Virus record (IMG/VR): IMGVR_UViG_3300024518_002942
Coordinates: 1-28,726 of that record
DNA from: a virus
Strand: one strand, 5' to 3'
Length of the DNA: 28,726 nucleotides
Shown here: one piece after another, positions 16,324 through 23,269 of the stretch
Position numbering within the stretch: position 1 is the stretch's first letter
Layout: the number at the start of each line of letters is the position of its first letter
Program-made: the position numbers and the translations under genes
The notes under the pieces: generated by a model
What the model was told of the DNA's origin: nothing
The model's input: the letters and a program-made list of their open reading frames with translations, nothing else
The model's database searches: none

Positions 16324-16909
16324 GCGACCTCCAGAGGGCTTGGCCCTTTACGGTTCGTCCGATCCACTGACCCTTCAGTTCTTTCCACTCAAGCCAATTC
16401 TCCATCGCCGCCCACTGCCCCGCTCTCCACTCCGGGTAACCGTAGAGGTCATCGAAGAGCAGCAGAGCGCCGGCGTGATCCAGCCGGTCGTGCAGAGAAC
16501 CGAGAACGCAGAGCGTGGACGAGTAGATGTCACAGTCGAGGTGCGCGAGGTCGATCCTCCCGACCTCGCGGTCTACCGTGTCCGCGAACCACCCCTTGTG
16601 AAGGTGGACGCGGTGGTCGTCGAACTCAGGAACCGGGCAGGCGAAGTGCCCAGCCCGCGTGATCTCAACGAGCTCATCGCTATCCGACCTCACCCAGTCA
16701 TCAGGCAGACCTTCCCATGAGTCGTACAGGTGTAGCTCACCGTCCGGCTTCAGCATCTTGAGTAGGTGTCTGGCGCTCTTACCTTCGCGCACGCCAAACT
16801 CGGCCCATCGCGTGCCCGCCGACTCAACTGCTGCGAACGCGCGCAACTCCTTGCGGCTTCCGAACAGGGGCGCGACCGCTACTTCTTCAGGGATCGAATG
16901 GTTCGGCAT
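16310..16909 (-). CDS. TylF-like class I SAM methyltransferase
   Basis: The 199-residue protein has the TylF/macrocin-O-methyltransferase layout: WAEFGVREGKSARHLLKML (about 35-53, the SAM glycine region), LYDSWEGLPDDW (about 61-72), a DLAHLDCDIYSST box (about 119-132) with acidic residues that bind a metal or substrate in relatives, and GALLLFDDLYGYPEW. Family members O-methylate sugars. It overlaps the previous methyltransferase by 31 bases and the GT9-like gene by 14, so it is part of the same transcript. Sugar methylation in the encoded glycan is the inferred role. Confidence 0.85.
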   Translation of the reverse strand: MPNHSIPEEVAVAPLFGSRKELRAFAAVESAGTRWAEFGVREGKSARHLLKMLKPDGELHLYDSWEGLPDDWVRSDSDELVEITRAGHFACPVPEFDDHRVHLHKGWFADTVDREVGRIDLAHLDCDIYSSTLCVLGSLHDRLDHAGALLLFDDLYGYPEWRAGQWAAMENWLEWKELKGQWIGRTVKGQALWRSHGTR

Positions 16910-17646
16910 CTGTCGATGAAGGCGTGATGGCTAGCAAGAGGGAAGGACTTTCGCATGGCCCCTCGGTCTTGAAAGAGAACCCCAGCGGACGGGTTCCGAG
17001 TGGCCGATGCGAGAATGATCTTCCCGCCCGTCGGGGGCTTGTGCGGAGCGATCGGGTGTGGGTTGTTCACCGGACCTGTCTGGTCGTACAGATCTACCCC
17101 GCCGAAGCCGCACAGCTCGAGAAGGTCCAGGAAGTTTGACGGCGTGTAGTGCCTCAAGTGGAACGGGTTCGAGTCGAGGCGGTGCGGCTCGACGTTGATG
17201 TTGGGCACCGAGAAGAAACATCTCGAGTCCGGCCTCGTCTTCACCCAGAGGTCCACAAGGAAGAGTTCCGGCATGACCAGGTGCTCGATGACCTCGAAGC
17301 AAACCGCAGCGGTGAACCCCGCCTCCAGGTTCTCGAGCGAGTGGAGTTCGTGGTGCTCGAAGTCTAAGTTGGGGCGCTCTTCGCCCCAGTAGTGCTTCGC
17401 GAGCTCGACGGACTCCTCACTAACGTCGATGCCGGTCGTGTGCTCTGAGGCTTCAGCCAGCAGCGCCGATCCGTATCCCGTTCCGCACCCAGCGTCGAGG
17501 ACTCGCTCATGGCCCTCTAGTTGGCTCGCGGCCCACCTGTACCGTTGCGTGTGGTTTGCCTTGATGGCGTCGTGCGTTACACCGTACTGGCGCTCGCCAG
17601 TCGGGATCATGCGCTCTCTGAGTAACTGTGCTTCTGATGCGTTCAT
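16879..17646 (-). CDS. SAM-dependent methyltransferase, paralogue A
   Basis: This 255-residue protein starts at ATG 17646 (MNASEAQLLRERMIP). Motif I is VLDAGCGTGYGSALLAEA (about 46-63), followed by TGIDVSEESVELAKHYW and FEVIEHLVMPELFL. It is a paralogue of the next upstream gene over its whole length, with shared AKHYW, FEVIEHL, NPFHxRHYT and DRCRxIR blocks. No Shine-Dalgarno is seen; an AACCCCCGAAC element precedes the ATG as at 9738. The substrate is probably a sugar or glycan precursor, judging by neighbours, but the Methyltransf_11/23 class also acts on many other small molecules. Confidence 0.87.
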   Translation of the reverse strand: MNASEAQLLRERMIPTGERQYGVTHDAIKANHTQRYRWAASQLEGHERVLDAGCGTGYGSALLAEASEHTTGIDVSEESVELAKHYWGEERPNLDFEHHELHSLENLEAGFTAAVCFEVIEHLVMPELFLVDLWVKTRPDSRCFFSVPNINVEPHRLDSNPFHLRHYTPSNFLDLLELCGFGGVDLYDQTGPVNNPHPIAPHKPPTGGKIILASATRNPSAGVLFQDRGAMRKSFPLASHHAFIDRCRTIRSLKK

Positions 17647-17660
17647 GGTCAGTTCGGGGG

Positions 17661-18425
17661 TTAGGGGGCGGCGTCCTTGACGCCTTGCGCCACGCGGATC
17701 GCGCGGCATCGGTCGATCATCGCATCCTGAAACTTCTGGGGCAGGAGGCCCGTGAGGTGACCGATAGCGAGGCGATCCATCTCATAGTACGGGTCAACGA
17801 TGCCAGCGCAGATCACGATCTTTCCGTCAGCGTCGTCCGGTGTGTGGCGGATCTCTTCTGAGCCGCTCTGCGAGAACGTCCCGATGACGTTGAACCCGCA
17901 AGCCACCAGCATTTGCCGTAACTCCTGGGCGGTGTAGTGCCGGATGTGGAACGGGTTCTTAGCGACGCTGTGAGCCTTTACGTTTGAGTTCGGCGAGCTG
18001 ATGAAGATGGTCCCGCCTGGGCCGATCTCTTTGCGTACGCGCAGCAGGAACAACTCTGGCAAGACCAGGTGCTCGATGACCTCGAAGGCGACGACGCTAG
18101 AGAACGATGCAGCCGAGGTGAAGCCGTGCAACTCGCGGTGCAGGAACCGAACCTTCGGGTGCTTCCAGTAGTGCTTCGCGAGGCTGACCGTTTCGAGGCT
18201 GACATCCATCCCAACGACAGACGCTACCCGCTCTGCAAGAACCGTCGATCCGTAGCCGACGCCGCACCCGGCGTCGATCACGTCGTCCCTGTCGCTAACG
18301 ATGTCCCGCGCCCACACATAGCGGTTGAGGTGCGCGCCCTTGATCTGATCGAGAGTCAGCGGGAACTGCCGCTCGCCACGGCGCTGCATCAGCCTTCTAA
18401 GAGTTTGCGCTTCAGTCTTTTCCAC
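17661..18425 (-). CDS. SAM-dependent methyltransferase, paralogue B
   Basis: The start is taken as GTG 18425: it has an AAAGGA ribosome site six bases upstream, and the resulting VEKTEAQTLRRLMQRRGERQ aligns with the start of paralogue A. The longer frame to 18485 would overlap the upstream gene by almost 100 bases. The 254-residue product has VIDAGCGVGYGSTVLAER, GMDVSLETVSLAKHYW, FEVIEHLVLPELFL and NPFHIRHYT. Tandem duplication with paralogue A followed by divergence is evident. A pair of closely related enzymes could methylate two positions of one sugar or two sugars of a chain. Confidence 0.85.
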   Translation of the reverse strand: MEKTEAQTLRRLMQRRGERQFPLTLDQIKGAHLNRYVWARDIVSDRDDVIDAGCGVGYGSTVLAERVASVVGMDVSLETVSLAKHYWKHPKVRFLHRELHGFTSAASFSSVVAFEVIEHLVLPELFLLRVRKEIGPGGTIFISSPNSNVKAHSVAKNPFHIRHYTAQELRQMLVACGFNVIGTFSQSGSEEIRHTPDDADGKIVICAGIVDPYYEMDRLAIGHLTGLLPQKFQDAMIDRCRAIRVAQGVKDAAP

Positions 18426-19288
18426 GGGGTTCCTTTTTCGATCTCGGGGATCGTCCATTGGGTGTAGGCGAGCTCGGCCAGCCATTGGTACTTCCTGGAG
18501 TCGTCAGCAAGCCACGGGTCGGTCAGCCGACCGAGGTGGTGGTTGGCGACATCGTACGCGGGGCTTCCTGTATCCATCGCCCACGTTGGAACTCCAGCGC
18601 AGATCGACTCGATCGCGCTCAGGCTTGTGAACGTGATGACGGCGCACGCGCTTTCCAGATCGCGTGCCAGGCCCTTCGCGGACAGGTCGTTGGAGAGTTC
18701 CGCGTAGGAGGGGGGCGTGAACGACTCGCGGTCGAGCGGGTGGGGCCGGATAATGATCCGTAGGTCCGGCGCGTTCACCTTGACCTGCGCCGCCATCGAC
18801 CTCGCCCAGTTGCGCACGTCTACCCCACGGAGGCTCGCGTCGGTGTTCTTCTGGAGCATGATAAGGGCGCTGTCGCCGCCGTGCTTCCAGTCGCGGACCT
18901 CGATCCCTTGCTTCTCGGCGATCATGTCGAACCGATCGCCGTCCACTCCCTCGTTGGCATAGTCGGCCTCGTCGCGCAGGAACCCGTTGAGGCCAACGCG
19001 CCAGAACTCAACCGGATCAACATTGAGCCCTTGACGGAAGCAAGGCGACTCGATGACTACGCGGCTCTTCGGGTGGATCTGGATCAGCGTCGAGCGGTCA
19101 GTAGAAAGCCTCGAGTCCCTCAGCCGGCCACTCTTCACGCCGCTCGCGTGCACCGCGACATCGCAGGGATCGAAGAGGTCCGTCGTGAACTCGCAGTCAT
19201 CGCCAACAGCAAGGCATCCCTTCCGGAACGCCTCGAACGCCGGTCGCCCGCCTGAGCTGATCGCGGGTGTCATGATTCGTACTTTCAT
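18389..19288 (-). CDS. Capsule-type glycosyltransferase-like protein
   Basis: ATG 19288 overlaps the upstream stop as ATGA, giving 299 residues; the frame continues to 19651 but only as a shadow of the neighbour. The C-terminal half shows a GT-B/KpsC-like pattern: LRIIIRPHPLDRESF, then the strand-loop ESACAVITFTSLSAIESICA, then GVPTWAMDTGSPAYDVANHH and a closing YTQWTIPEIEKGTPWKRLK that resembles phage and capsule glycosyltransferases. The RPHP and TFTSLSAIE blocks are the strongest evidence. It most likely transfers a sugar from a nucleotide donor; the acceptor is not known. Confidence 0.75.
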   Translation of the reverse strand: MKVRIMTPAISSGGRPAFEAFRKGCLAVGDDCEFTTDLFDPCDVAVHASGVKSGRLRDSRLSTDRSTLIQIHPKSRVVIESPCFRQGLNVDPVEFWRVGLNGFLRDEADYANEGVDGDRFDMIAEKQGIEVRDWKHGGDSALIMLQKNTDASLRGVDVRNWARSMAAQVKVNAPDLRIIIRPHPLDRESFTPPSYAELSNDLSAKGLARDLESACAVITFTSLSAIESICAGVPTWAMDTGSPAYDVANHHLGRLTDPWLADDSRKYQWLAELAYTQWTIPEIEKGTPWKRLKRKLLEG

Positions 19289-19974
19289 CGGATCGCGTCC
19301 TTGAGTGGTCGGTATGGAAATGTTCTGAGGGCAGACGCCTTGTTGCAGTTCCAGACGTTCGAGGATCCGTACAGAGGCACGCGATCGAAGTCGTTCCGGT
19401 AGGTGTCGTAGTGGGACTCTGGTGGTCGCATGTTGTCTGGGTAGTAGTCGTGGAAGTTTACCGTCCTCCCCTTCTCGCCCCGCATGTCGAACCCAATCAG
19501 GTAGATGTTCTCTGCGCCAAGAATGTCGGCCATATTGACCGCCACCAGGCCGCTGTTCGAGAAGACGGGCACGCCGGTAATGAAGTCGGAACCCCACTCT
19601 TCCTGCGAGCACTCCATCACGTGGCATCCGTACTGGCTCTTCGTGTTCCAAACCATCGCCTCGAGCGCCGCTCGCACGCCGACGATGTCGTTGAAATCGG
19701 CTTCTCGCGAAGCTCGCATCAGGAGCAGGATCGAGCCGAAGTACGCGATCGTTGGCTTCGCCGCTCGGTATCCCATGTTGACGGTGATGACCTTGCGGCC
19801 CTCGAGCACGGAGAGGTCGTGGTCGAGCACAGACGGGCCACCGCCGACAATGAACACGTCTTCTCCAATCCAGTCGAGGTCGGCAAAACTGTCGTTGAAC
19901 CTGGGTTTGTGCACCCTTGGGAGTTGACCGCTATTCAAGCGGGTGAAGTAGTTGTCTCGCTGCCAGGATCCCAT
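19285..19974 (-). CDS. MptE/DUF115-like Rossmann protein, second copy
   Basis: This 229-residue protein has the same general pattern as the gene at 14954-15625 but is clearer: VFIVGGGPSVLDHDLSVLEG, VITVNMGYRAAKPTIAYFGS, then VFSNSGLVAVNMADILGAEN, IYLIGFDMRGEKG and NFHDYYPDN. The GGGPS loop and IGFDMxG box define the family. Proteins of this kind occur in phage and bacterial glycan loci; some bacterial relatives act in flagellin or surface glycosylation, but the phage function is unresolved. It joins both neighbours through short overlaps. Confidence 0.82.
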   Translation of the reverse strand: MGSWQRDNYFTRLNSGQLPRVHKPRFNDSFADLDWIGEDVFIVGGGPSVLDHDLSVLEGRKVITVNMGYRAAKPTIAYFGSILLLMRASREADFNDIVGVRAALEAMVWNTKSQYGCHVMECSQEEWGSDFITGVPVFSNSGLVAVNMADILGAENIYLIGFDMRGEKGRTVNFHDYYPDNMRPPESHYDTYRNDFDRVPLYGSSNVWNCNKASALRTFPYRPLKDAIR

Positions 19975-20378
19975 CAGGCTTTGAACCTTTCCCAGTTGTT
20001 GTCCGGTCGAGCCTTCAGCTCACGCGCGAATGCCTGGAGGTCTTTAGGGTTCGCGAACGTGATGACATCCACGGAGTAGAACCCCAGAGCCTCTGCGGCG
20101 AGTAGCCGCTGGTTCCCGACCTCAACAACAAGAAGGCTGCCGTCGATGTCGCGCCCGCGCGGGTACTCTGCGCGCTTAGGCTTCACCGACTCCCATGCCT
20201 CCCACTCATGCTCGAGGTATCGGCGGGCGAGCAACGGGAAGCGCATCCCAAACGAGACCACGTCGTCAATCAGGTCTCGCAGCGTAGGCCAGTCGCTCGG
20301 CCACCGAACCTTCGGGGTTAGGTGTTCAACAGCGACCATGCGCGCGTTGGGGAACTCGATATTGGCGGCGAGGTGCAT
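19974..20378 (-). CDS. ParB/sulfiredoxin-like domain protein
   Basis: ATG 20378 overlaps the GT8-like stop as TGATG, giving 134 residues; the longer frame to 20582 is Arg-rich shadow. The sequence follows the ParB N-terminal layout: WPTLRDLIDDVVSFGMRFPL, then SLLVVEVGNQRLLAAEALGF and YSVDVITF. In ParB-like proteins the equivalent G(N/E)xRLxAxxxLG segment contacts nucleotide. The N-terminal G(E)RR-type box is not obvious. Stand-alone phage ParB-like domains can be nucleases, NTPases or regulators. Its place within a glycan cluster is unusual, and its role there is unknown. Confidence 0.68.
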   Translation of the reverse strand: MHLAANIEFPNARMVAVEHLTPKVRWPSDWPTLRDLIDDVVSFGMRFPLLARRYLEHEWEAWESVKPKRAEYPRGRDIDGSLLVVEVGNQRLLAAEALGFYSVDVITFANPKDLQAFARELKARPDNNWERFKA

Positions 20379-21139
20379 CAGTCTCGTCCGTCCATGATCA
20401 GCTCGCCATCGAACTCGAGCTCTTGCGCGAGAAGGGCGATCCTCCGGTATGTCTTCACCGCCGCATAGTCCCGGTGCGACGGGCGACCGAACTGCGCCTC
20501 GTACGGATACCACGGCTGCGTGCGCGCGTTCGTGTAGTGCACCAGTCCGGTGTTCGCGACGACCTTGTCGGGCTCGTTCCAATGGCGCGACATCGACGGG
20601 TCGATGAGCCCGCGCTTTTGGAGGATCGACCGCAACTCGTACATGGTGCCGGACCCCTGCTTCTGTTCAGAGATCGAGGGCCACCAATCCCACGTGCTAA
20701 ACGCAGCGCAATCGAGGACCATCACGCACGCTTTCATCTGCGAGAGGTAAACCGGTTTTGGCGTGGCCCTACCTTCCTCCCACAGTTCGCGGGGATCCTT
20801 GAGAAAGAACTGGTCGCAATCGCAGTAGATCGCGTGGCCCTCGAAATTCCGGAACTCAGGGACGGCCCAGCGGAAGTGCGTGAACGGCGTTCCCCATCCC
20901 CCGCTCTTCGGGTACACGTCGCCGAACTCGCACCCGGTATTCCACGATCCGTCTAGGCCGTCTTTGGATGTCTGCCAGGTGCCGCCCTTGATGAGGTGGT
21001 CGCTTGACGGCGTCGCGCGCATCCAATGCAACTTGTACGGGCCGGTGGCGACCGCCTGCACCGCAGCGGCGAAGAGTTTTTCACCGCCAGCTCGACGTTG
21101 AAGATCGTCCGATCCGACGCAGATGTGCAGGGTGTCCAT
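20378..21139 (-). CDS. GT8-like (GT-A fold) glycosyltransferase
   Basis: This 253-residue protein has the DxD sugar-nucleotide/metal motif in AIYCDCDQFFLKDPRELW (Asp107-x-Asp109), with preceding FTHFRWAVPEFRNFEGHAIY, typical of GT8-like enzymes. Downstream LSQMKACVMVLDCAAF and DKVVANTGLVHYTNA match the region that completes the active site. It would use a UDP- or similar nucleotide sugar with Mn2+ or Mg2+. It is the first gene of the glycan cluster, 18 bases after the winged-helix regulator stop, so it is probably on that transcript. The start is ATG 21139 with only a weak ribosome site. Confidence 0.82.
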   Translation of the reverse strand: MDTLHICVGSDDLQRRAGGEKLFAAAVQAVATGPYKLHWMRATPSSDHLIKGGTWQTSKDGLDGSWNTGCEFGDVYPKSGGWGTPFTHFRWAVPEFRNFEGHAIYCDCDQFFLKDPRELWEEGRATPKPVYLSQMKACVMVLDCAAFSTWDWWPSISEQKQGSGTMYELRSILQKRGLIDPSMSRHWNEPDKVVANTGLVHYTNARTQPWYPYEAQFGRPSHRDYAAVKTYRRIALLAQELEFDGELIMDGRD

Positions 21140-21157
21140 GCCCCGAGCAGAACGAGG

Positions 21158-21952
21158 TCACAAGCCCAGTTCAAGTACGACCTTGAGCAGGTCGCGAATC
21201 AGCGGTCTCTGCGGCGAGGGACGGCCCGCCGTAAGAGCGGGGCCGCTTCCGGCAAATTCCGGGCGGCGTGGGCTCCTCCAGGGCGTCCCACTAGGTACAC
21301 GTGGAGTGGTCCGGCGTTCATCAGTTGGAGAAGGGTTCTTGGATGTAGTCAAAACTTCCGAACCGGGCCAGCGCAGGCGTGAGGCGTGCCGGCGCGGGGT
21401 CTTGAACCTCCCGAAGGCGTCCATCACGTGAAGTAGACCGAGCGATCTCAGCCGCAGGAGGGCTCTCCAGACCGCCGAGGCCGAGCAGTCGAGCCATCTC
21501 GCGAGGGTCCGCGCCCCGTAGGTCTTGCGCCGGCTCGCATCCTGCCGGATCCTCCACCAGACGGTCATCTGGATCCCGGTGAGACCAGCTCGGGCGACCT
21601 CGACGGGGACGACCGCCTTCCTCATGGTGCCCCAAACCTGCCTTCCTGAGCCCGTAACGCGGTATCTGCCGTGATATGCGTCCACCCAGCCCCTCAGAAC
21701 AGCCCTCTCGATGCAGGAACGGGCAGCACGCTGTGTTACGCCCCTGTAAAGGGCCAGGGCGGACGACGAGGCGACCCCCCCGAGGTAGACCCCCGCAGCG
21801 AGCGCCCAAGCTGCTGATCTGTCCGATTCGTGGACGATCGGGACCACCACATAGCGTGGGTTCACCCTGCTCGAGCGGTCCTGGACCCCCTTGATATTGG
21901 GGGGTGCTCCTTGCACGCGCCTAGCGCGGCGCTTAGTCTGGGACACAGACAC
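21158..21952 (-). CDS. Winged-helix DNA-binding protein, probable regulator
   Basis: The 264-residue protein probably starts at GTG 21952, with GTG 21946 as an alternative; AAGGG lies just upstream. Two helix-turn-helix regions are visible. The first (about 70-110) reads YRGVTQRAARSCIERAVLRG then a wing-like YHGRYRVTGSGRQVW. The second (about 135-175) reads TLARWLDCSASAVWRALLRL then RSLGLLHV. The last 90 residues are Arg/Pro/Ser-rich and probably disordered. Such tandem wHTH proteins can be repressors or replication initiators. Its divergent position next to palindromic promoter elements favours a regulator that controls the early operon and itself. Confidence 0.65.
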   Translation of the reverse strand: MSVSQTKRRARRVQGAPPNIKGVQDRSSRVNPRYVVVPIVHESDRSAAWALAAGVYLGGVASSSALALYRGVTQRAARSCIERAVLRGWVDAYHGRYRVTGSGRQVWGTMRKAVVPVEVARAGLTGIQMTVWWRIRQDASRRKTYGARTLARWLDCSASAVWRALLRLRSLGLLHVMDAFGRFKTPRRHASRLRWPGSEVLTTSKNPSPTDERRTTPRVPSGTPWRSPRRPEFAGSGPALTAGRPSPQRPLIRDLLKVVLELGL

Positions 21953-22012
21953 GCCTTCCCTTCTCTTGCGGGGTGGGTGCGCTGGCCTGCGCTTGTGTTG
22001 ATGTTTGCATAG

Positions 22013-22070
22013 CTGCGACCGTACGGACCCCGGTACTCCCGGTCAAGTCCGCACGGTCGCAGTCTTTTGT
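22013..22070. repeat. Large inverted repeat in the divergent control region
   Basis: Arms CTGCGACCGTACGGAC (22013-22028) and GTCCGCACGGTCGCAG (22047-22062) are complementary at 15 of 16 positions with an 18-base spacer. The one mismatch is A-C on the plus strand but G-U on the minus-strand RNA. TCTTTTGT follows on the plus side (22063-22070), so a plus-strand attenuator is possible. On the minus strand TTGACC (22046-22041) and TACGGT (22023-22018), 17 bases apart, make a weak promoter overlapping the repeat. Operator, antiterminator hairpin and replication origin all remain possible. Confidence 0.7.
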
Positions 22071-22075
22071 GGCAA

Positions 22076-22135
22076 GGGAAGTATTCCCCAGGTGGTTCTT
22101 GAACCCCTATGGCTTGATCCGGTATTTTCCGGGAC
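22076..22135 (+). promoter_or_regulatory. Early promoter with three palindromes
   Basis: TTGAAC (22099-22104) and TATTTT (22123-22128) are separated by 18 bases and match sigma70 boxes at four of six positions each. GGGAAGTATTCCC (22076-22088) lies upstream, GGTTCTTGAACC (22094-22105) covers the -35, and CCGGTATTTTCCGG (22119-22132) covers the -10. Transcription would begin at or next to the A of ATG 22136, giving a leaderless mRNA. The palindromes are candidate operators for the divergent winged-helix protein. Confidence 0.55.
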
Positions 22136-22369
22136 ATGAGCAACAAGTCCAAGATGGTGATCCCTCGGGGGGTCCGGTACGACAAGAAGTTGGATCGCAC
22201 CTTCGAGCAATACACGGCAGACGATCGCAAGAAGTTGATCCGCCAGATGCGGAAGCAGTCAGAGCGACCGGCGACCGGCCTCGTCTACCCCGAGGGCTCG
22301 ACTGCGATCGACAGGCTTCGCGAGAAGAACCCCGCGTGGGGCAAGCAGAGCAAAGGTGGTGGAGCGTGA
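22136..22369 (+). CDS. Unknown small basic protein, first gene of the early operon
   Basis: This 77-residue protein is Lys/Arg-rich (MSNKSKMVIPRGVRYDKKLD, then DDRKKLIRQMRKQSE) with no recognisable domain. No Shine-Dalgarno precedes ATG 22136, and the predicted transcription start coincides with it, so leaderless translation is likely. An internal ATG at 22154 also lacks a good ribosome site. It is followed by a GTGA overlap with the next gene. Confidence 0.72.
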   Translation: MSNKSKMVIPRGVRYDKKLDRTFEQYTADDRKKLIRQMRKQSERPATGLVYPEGSTAIDRLREKNPAWGKQSKGGGA

Positions 22370-22653
22370 CCGAGCCCGCCGAGACGTACCCGCAGAAGGC
22401 GGCGCGGATCGCGGAGCGGTTCCGCAGCGCAGAGGGCGTAGGCTCGCGGCGCGATGTCATGCAGAGTTTGGCGGGTAGCCCCGACTTCTCGCTTGGGACC
22501 ATCGAGTCTCTGCTGGTCCAGCACACGCAGATGCTTGAGGCGTTGGAGTCATGCCGAAACCTACTTCTGGGCGTGCTCGACTTTGACCGTGACTCCCGCA
22601 TGGTGTTCATGTTGGATCGGACCATCGCCGCCGCGAAGGGCGAGGATCTCTAA
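22366..22653 (+). CDS. Unknown early protein, GTG start
   Basis: The start is GTG 22366, overlapping the previous stop as GTGA with GGTGG and GGAG just upstream; the frame is open far upstream but only within non-coding and overlapping sequence. The 95-residue product is helical and charged (PQKAARIAERFRSAEGVG, VQHTQMLEALESCRNLLLGV, FMLDRTIAAAKGEDL). No family is recognised. It ends in a TAATG junction with the next gene. Confidence 0.72.
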   Translation: MTEPAETYPQKAARIAERFRSAEGVGSRRDVMQSLAGSPDFSLGTIESLLVQHTQMLEALESCRNLLLGVLDFDRDSRMVFMLDRTIAAAKGEDL

Positions 22654-22994
22654 TGGGCGAACTCTTTCCAGACCGCGCACGTGCACGCAACTCGGATCCC
22701 GGTACGTCGCACGCGGCGGCAGCGCGAGCGAGCTGCAATCTGCGGGACTCGCAGATCACGGTGCTCGCCCAGTTCGCCTCCAGCCGCAAGATGACCGACG
22801 AGCAACTCGTCGATCGAATCAACGAACAGAAGATCAAGACGACGGACAGCGGCATCCGATCACGCCGCGCGGAACTCGCGAAGGCCGGGATGCTTGAAGA
22901 GTGCGGGAAGGTCCCGCTCAGAAGTGGAAGCAACGGTCGCCTGTGGAAGGCGACAGACAAGGGCAACACCTACCTCGAAGCAATCCAATGGTAA
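22653..22994 (+). CDS. Winged-helix-like early phage protein
   Basis: This 113-residue protein has the phage pattern NSDPGTSHAAAARA followed by a winged helix: LRDSQITVLAQFASSRKMTD, EQLVDRIN, SGIRSRRAELAKAGMLEECG and a wing GSNGRLWKATDKG. Proteins with this arrangement are common among small early phage genes and usually bear no assigned function; sequence-specific DNA binding is inferred from the fold. The ATG forms a TAATG junction with the preceding stop. Confidence 0.75.
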   Translation: MGELFPDRARARNSDPGTSHAAAARASCNLRDSQITVLAQFASSRKMTDEQLVDRINEQKIKTTDSGIRSRRAELAKAGMLEECGKVPLRSGSNGRLWKATDKGNTYLEAIQW

Positions 22995-23269
22995 TGAAGA
23001 ACGAAGAGGACCCGCCGCAGATGCACTTCTTGCCTCTGCCGCCAGATGTCCAAGAGGCGCTGGCCGGGATCATCGACAGCGGCAAGAGCCAGATCAGCGA
23101 GGCTGAAGTGTGGGCGACGAAGATGCGCGCCGAGGCAATCGGTCTACAACGCGCGCACAGGCTCGAGACGAGAGAGCGCGTGATCTTTTGGCGGCACCTT
23201 CGCTACATCGCGTGGGCCGGTATCGGCTGCATCGCCCTCGGCGTACTCGACGCGGTGCTCGGCTCATGA
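22994..23269 (+). CDS. Small protein with C-terminal membrane helix
   Basis: ATG 22994 forms a TAATG junction and gives 91 residues; ATG 22988, two codons upstream, is an alternative. Residues 1-65 are soluble and helical with many charges (VWATKMRAEAIGLQRAHRLE, TRERVIFWRHL). The final 22 residues (RYIAWAGIGCIALGVLDAVL) form one hydrophobic helix, so the protein is probably tail-anchored in the inner membrane with its bulk in the cytoplasm. No family is recognised; lysis timing or exclusion roles are only guesses. Confidence 0.7.
   Translation: MKNEEDPPQMHFLPLPPDVQEALAGIIDSGKSQISEAEVWATKMRAEAIGLQRAHRLETRERVIFWRHLRYIAWAGIGCIALGVLDAVLGS

Noticed and set aside
19289-19651. N-terminal extension of the capsule-type glycosyltransferase.
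   Set aside because: Low-complexity Arg-rich sequence opposite codon use of the MptE-like gene; ATG 19288 in an ATGA junction fits the operon.
21158-21952. Terminase small subunit instead of a regulator.
   Set aside because: Two winged-helix regions and the divergent control position fit a regulator or initiator better. There is no neighbouring large terminase with Walker and nuclease motifs in the window.
22013-22070. Simple intrinsic terminator on the plus strand.
   Set aside because: No plus-strand gene lies upstream to terminate, the loop is long, and the T-tract is interrupted. It can only be an attenuator if a promoter lies just upstream, which I could not support.
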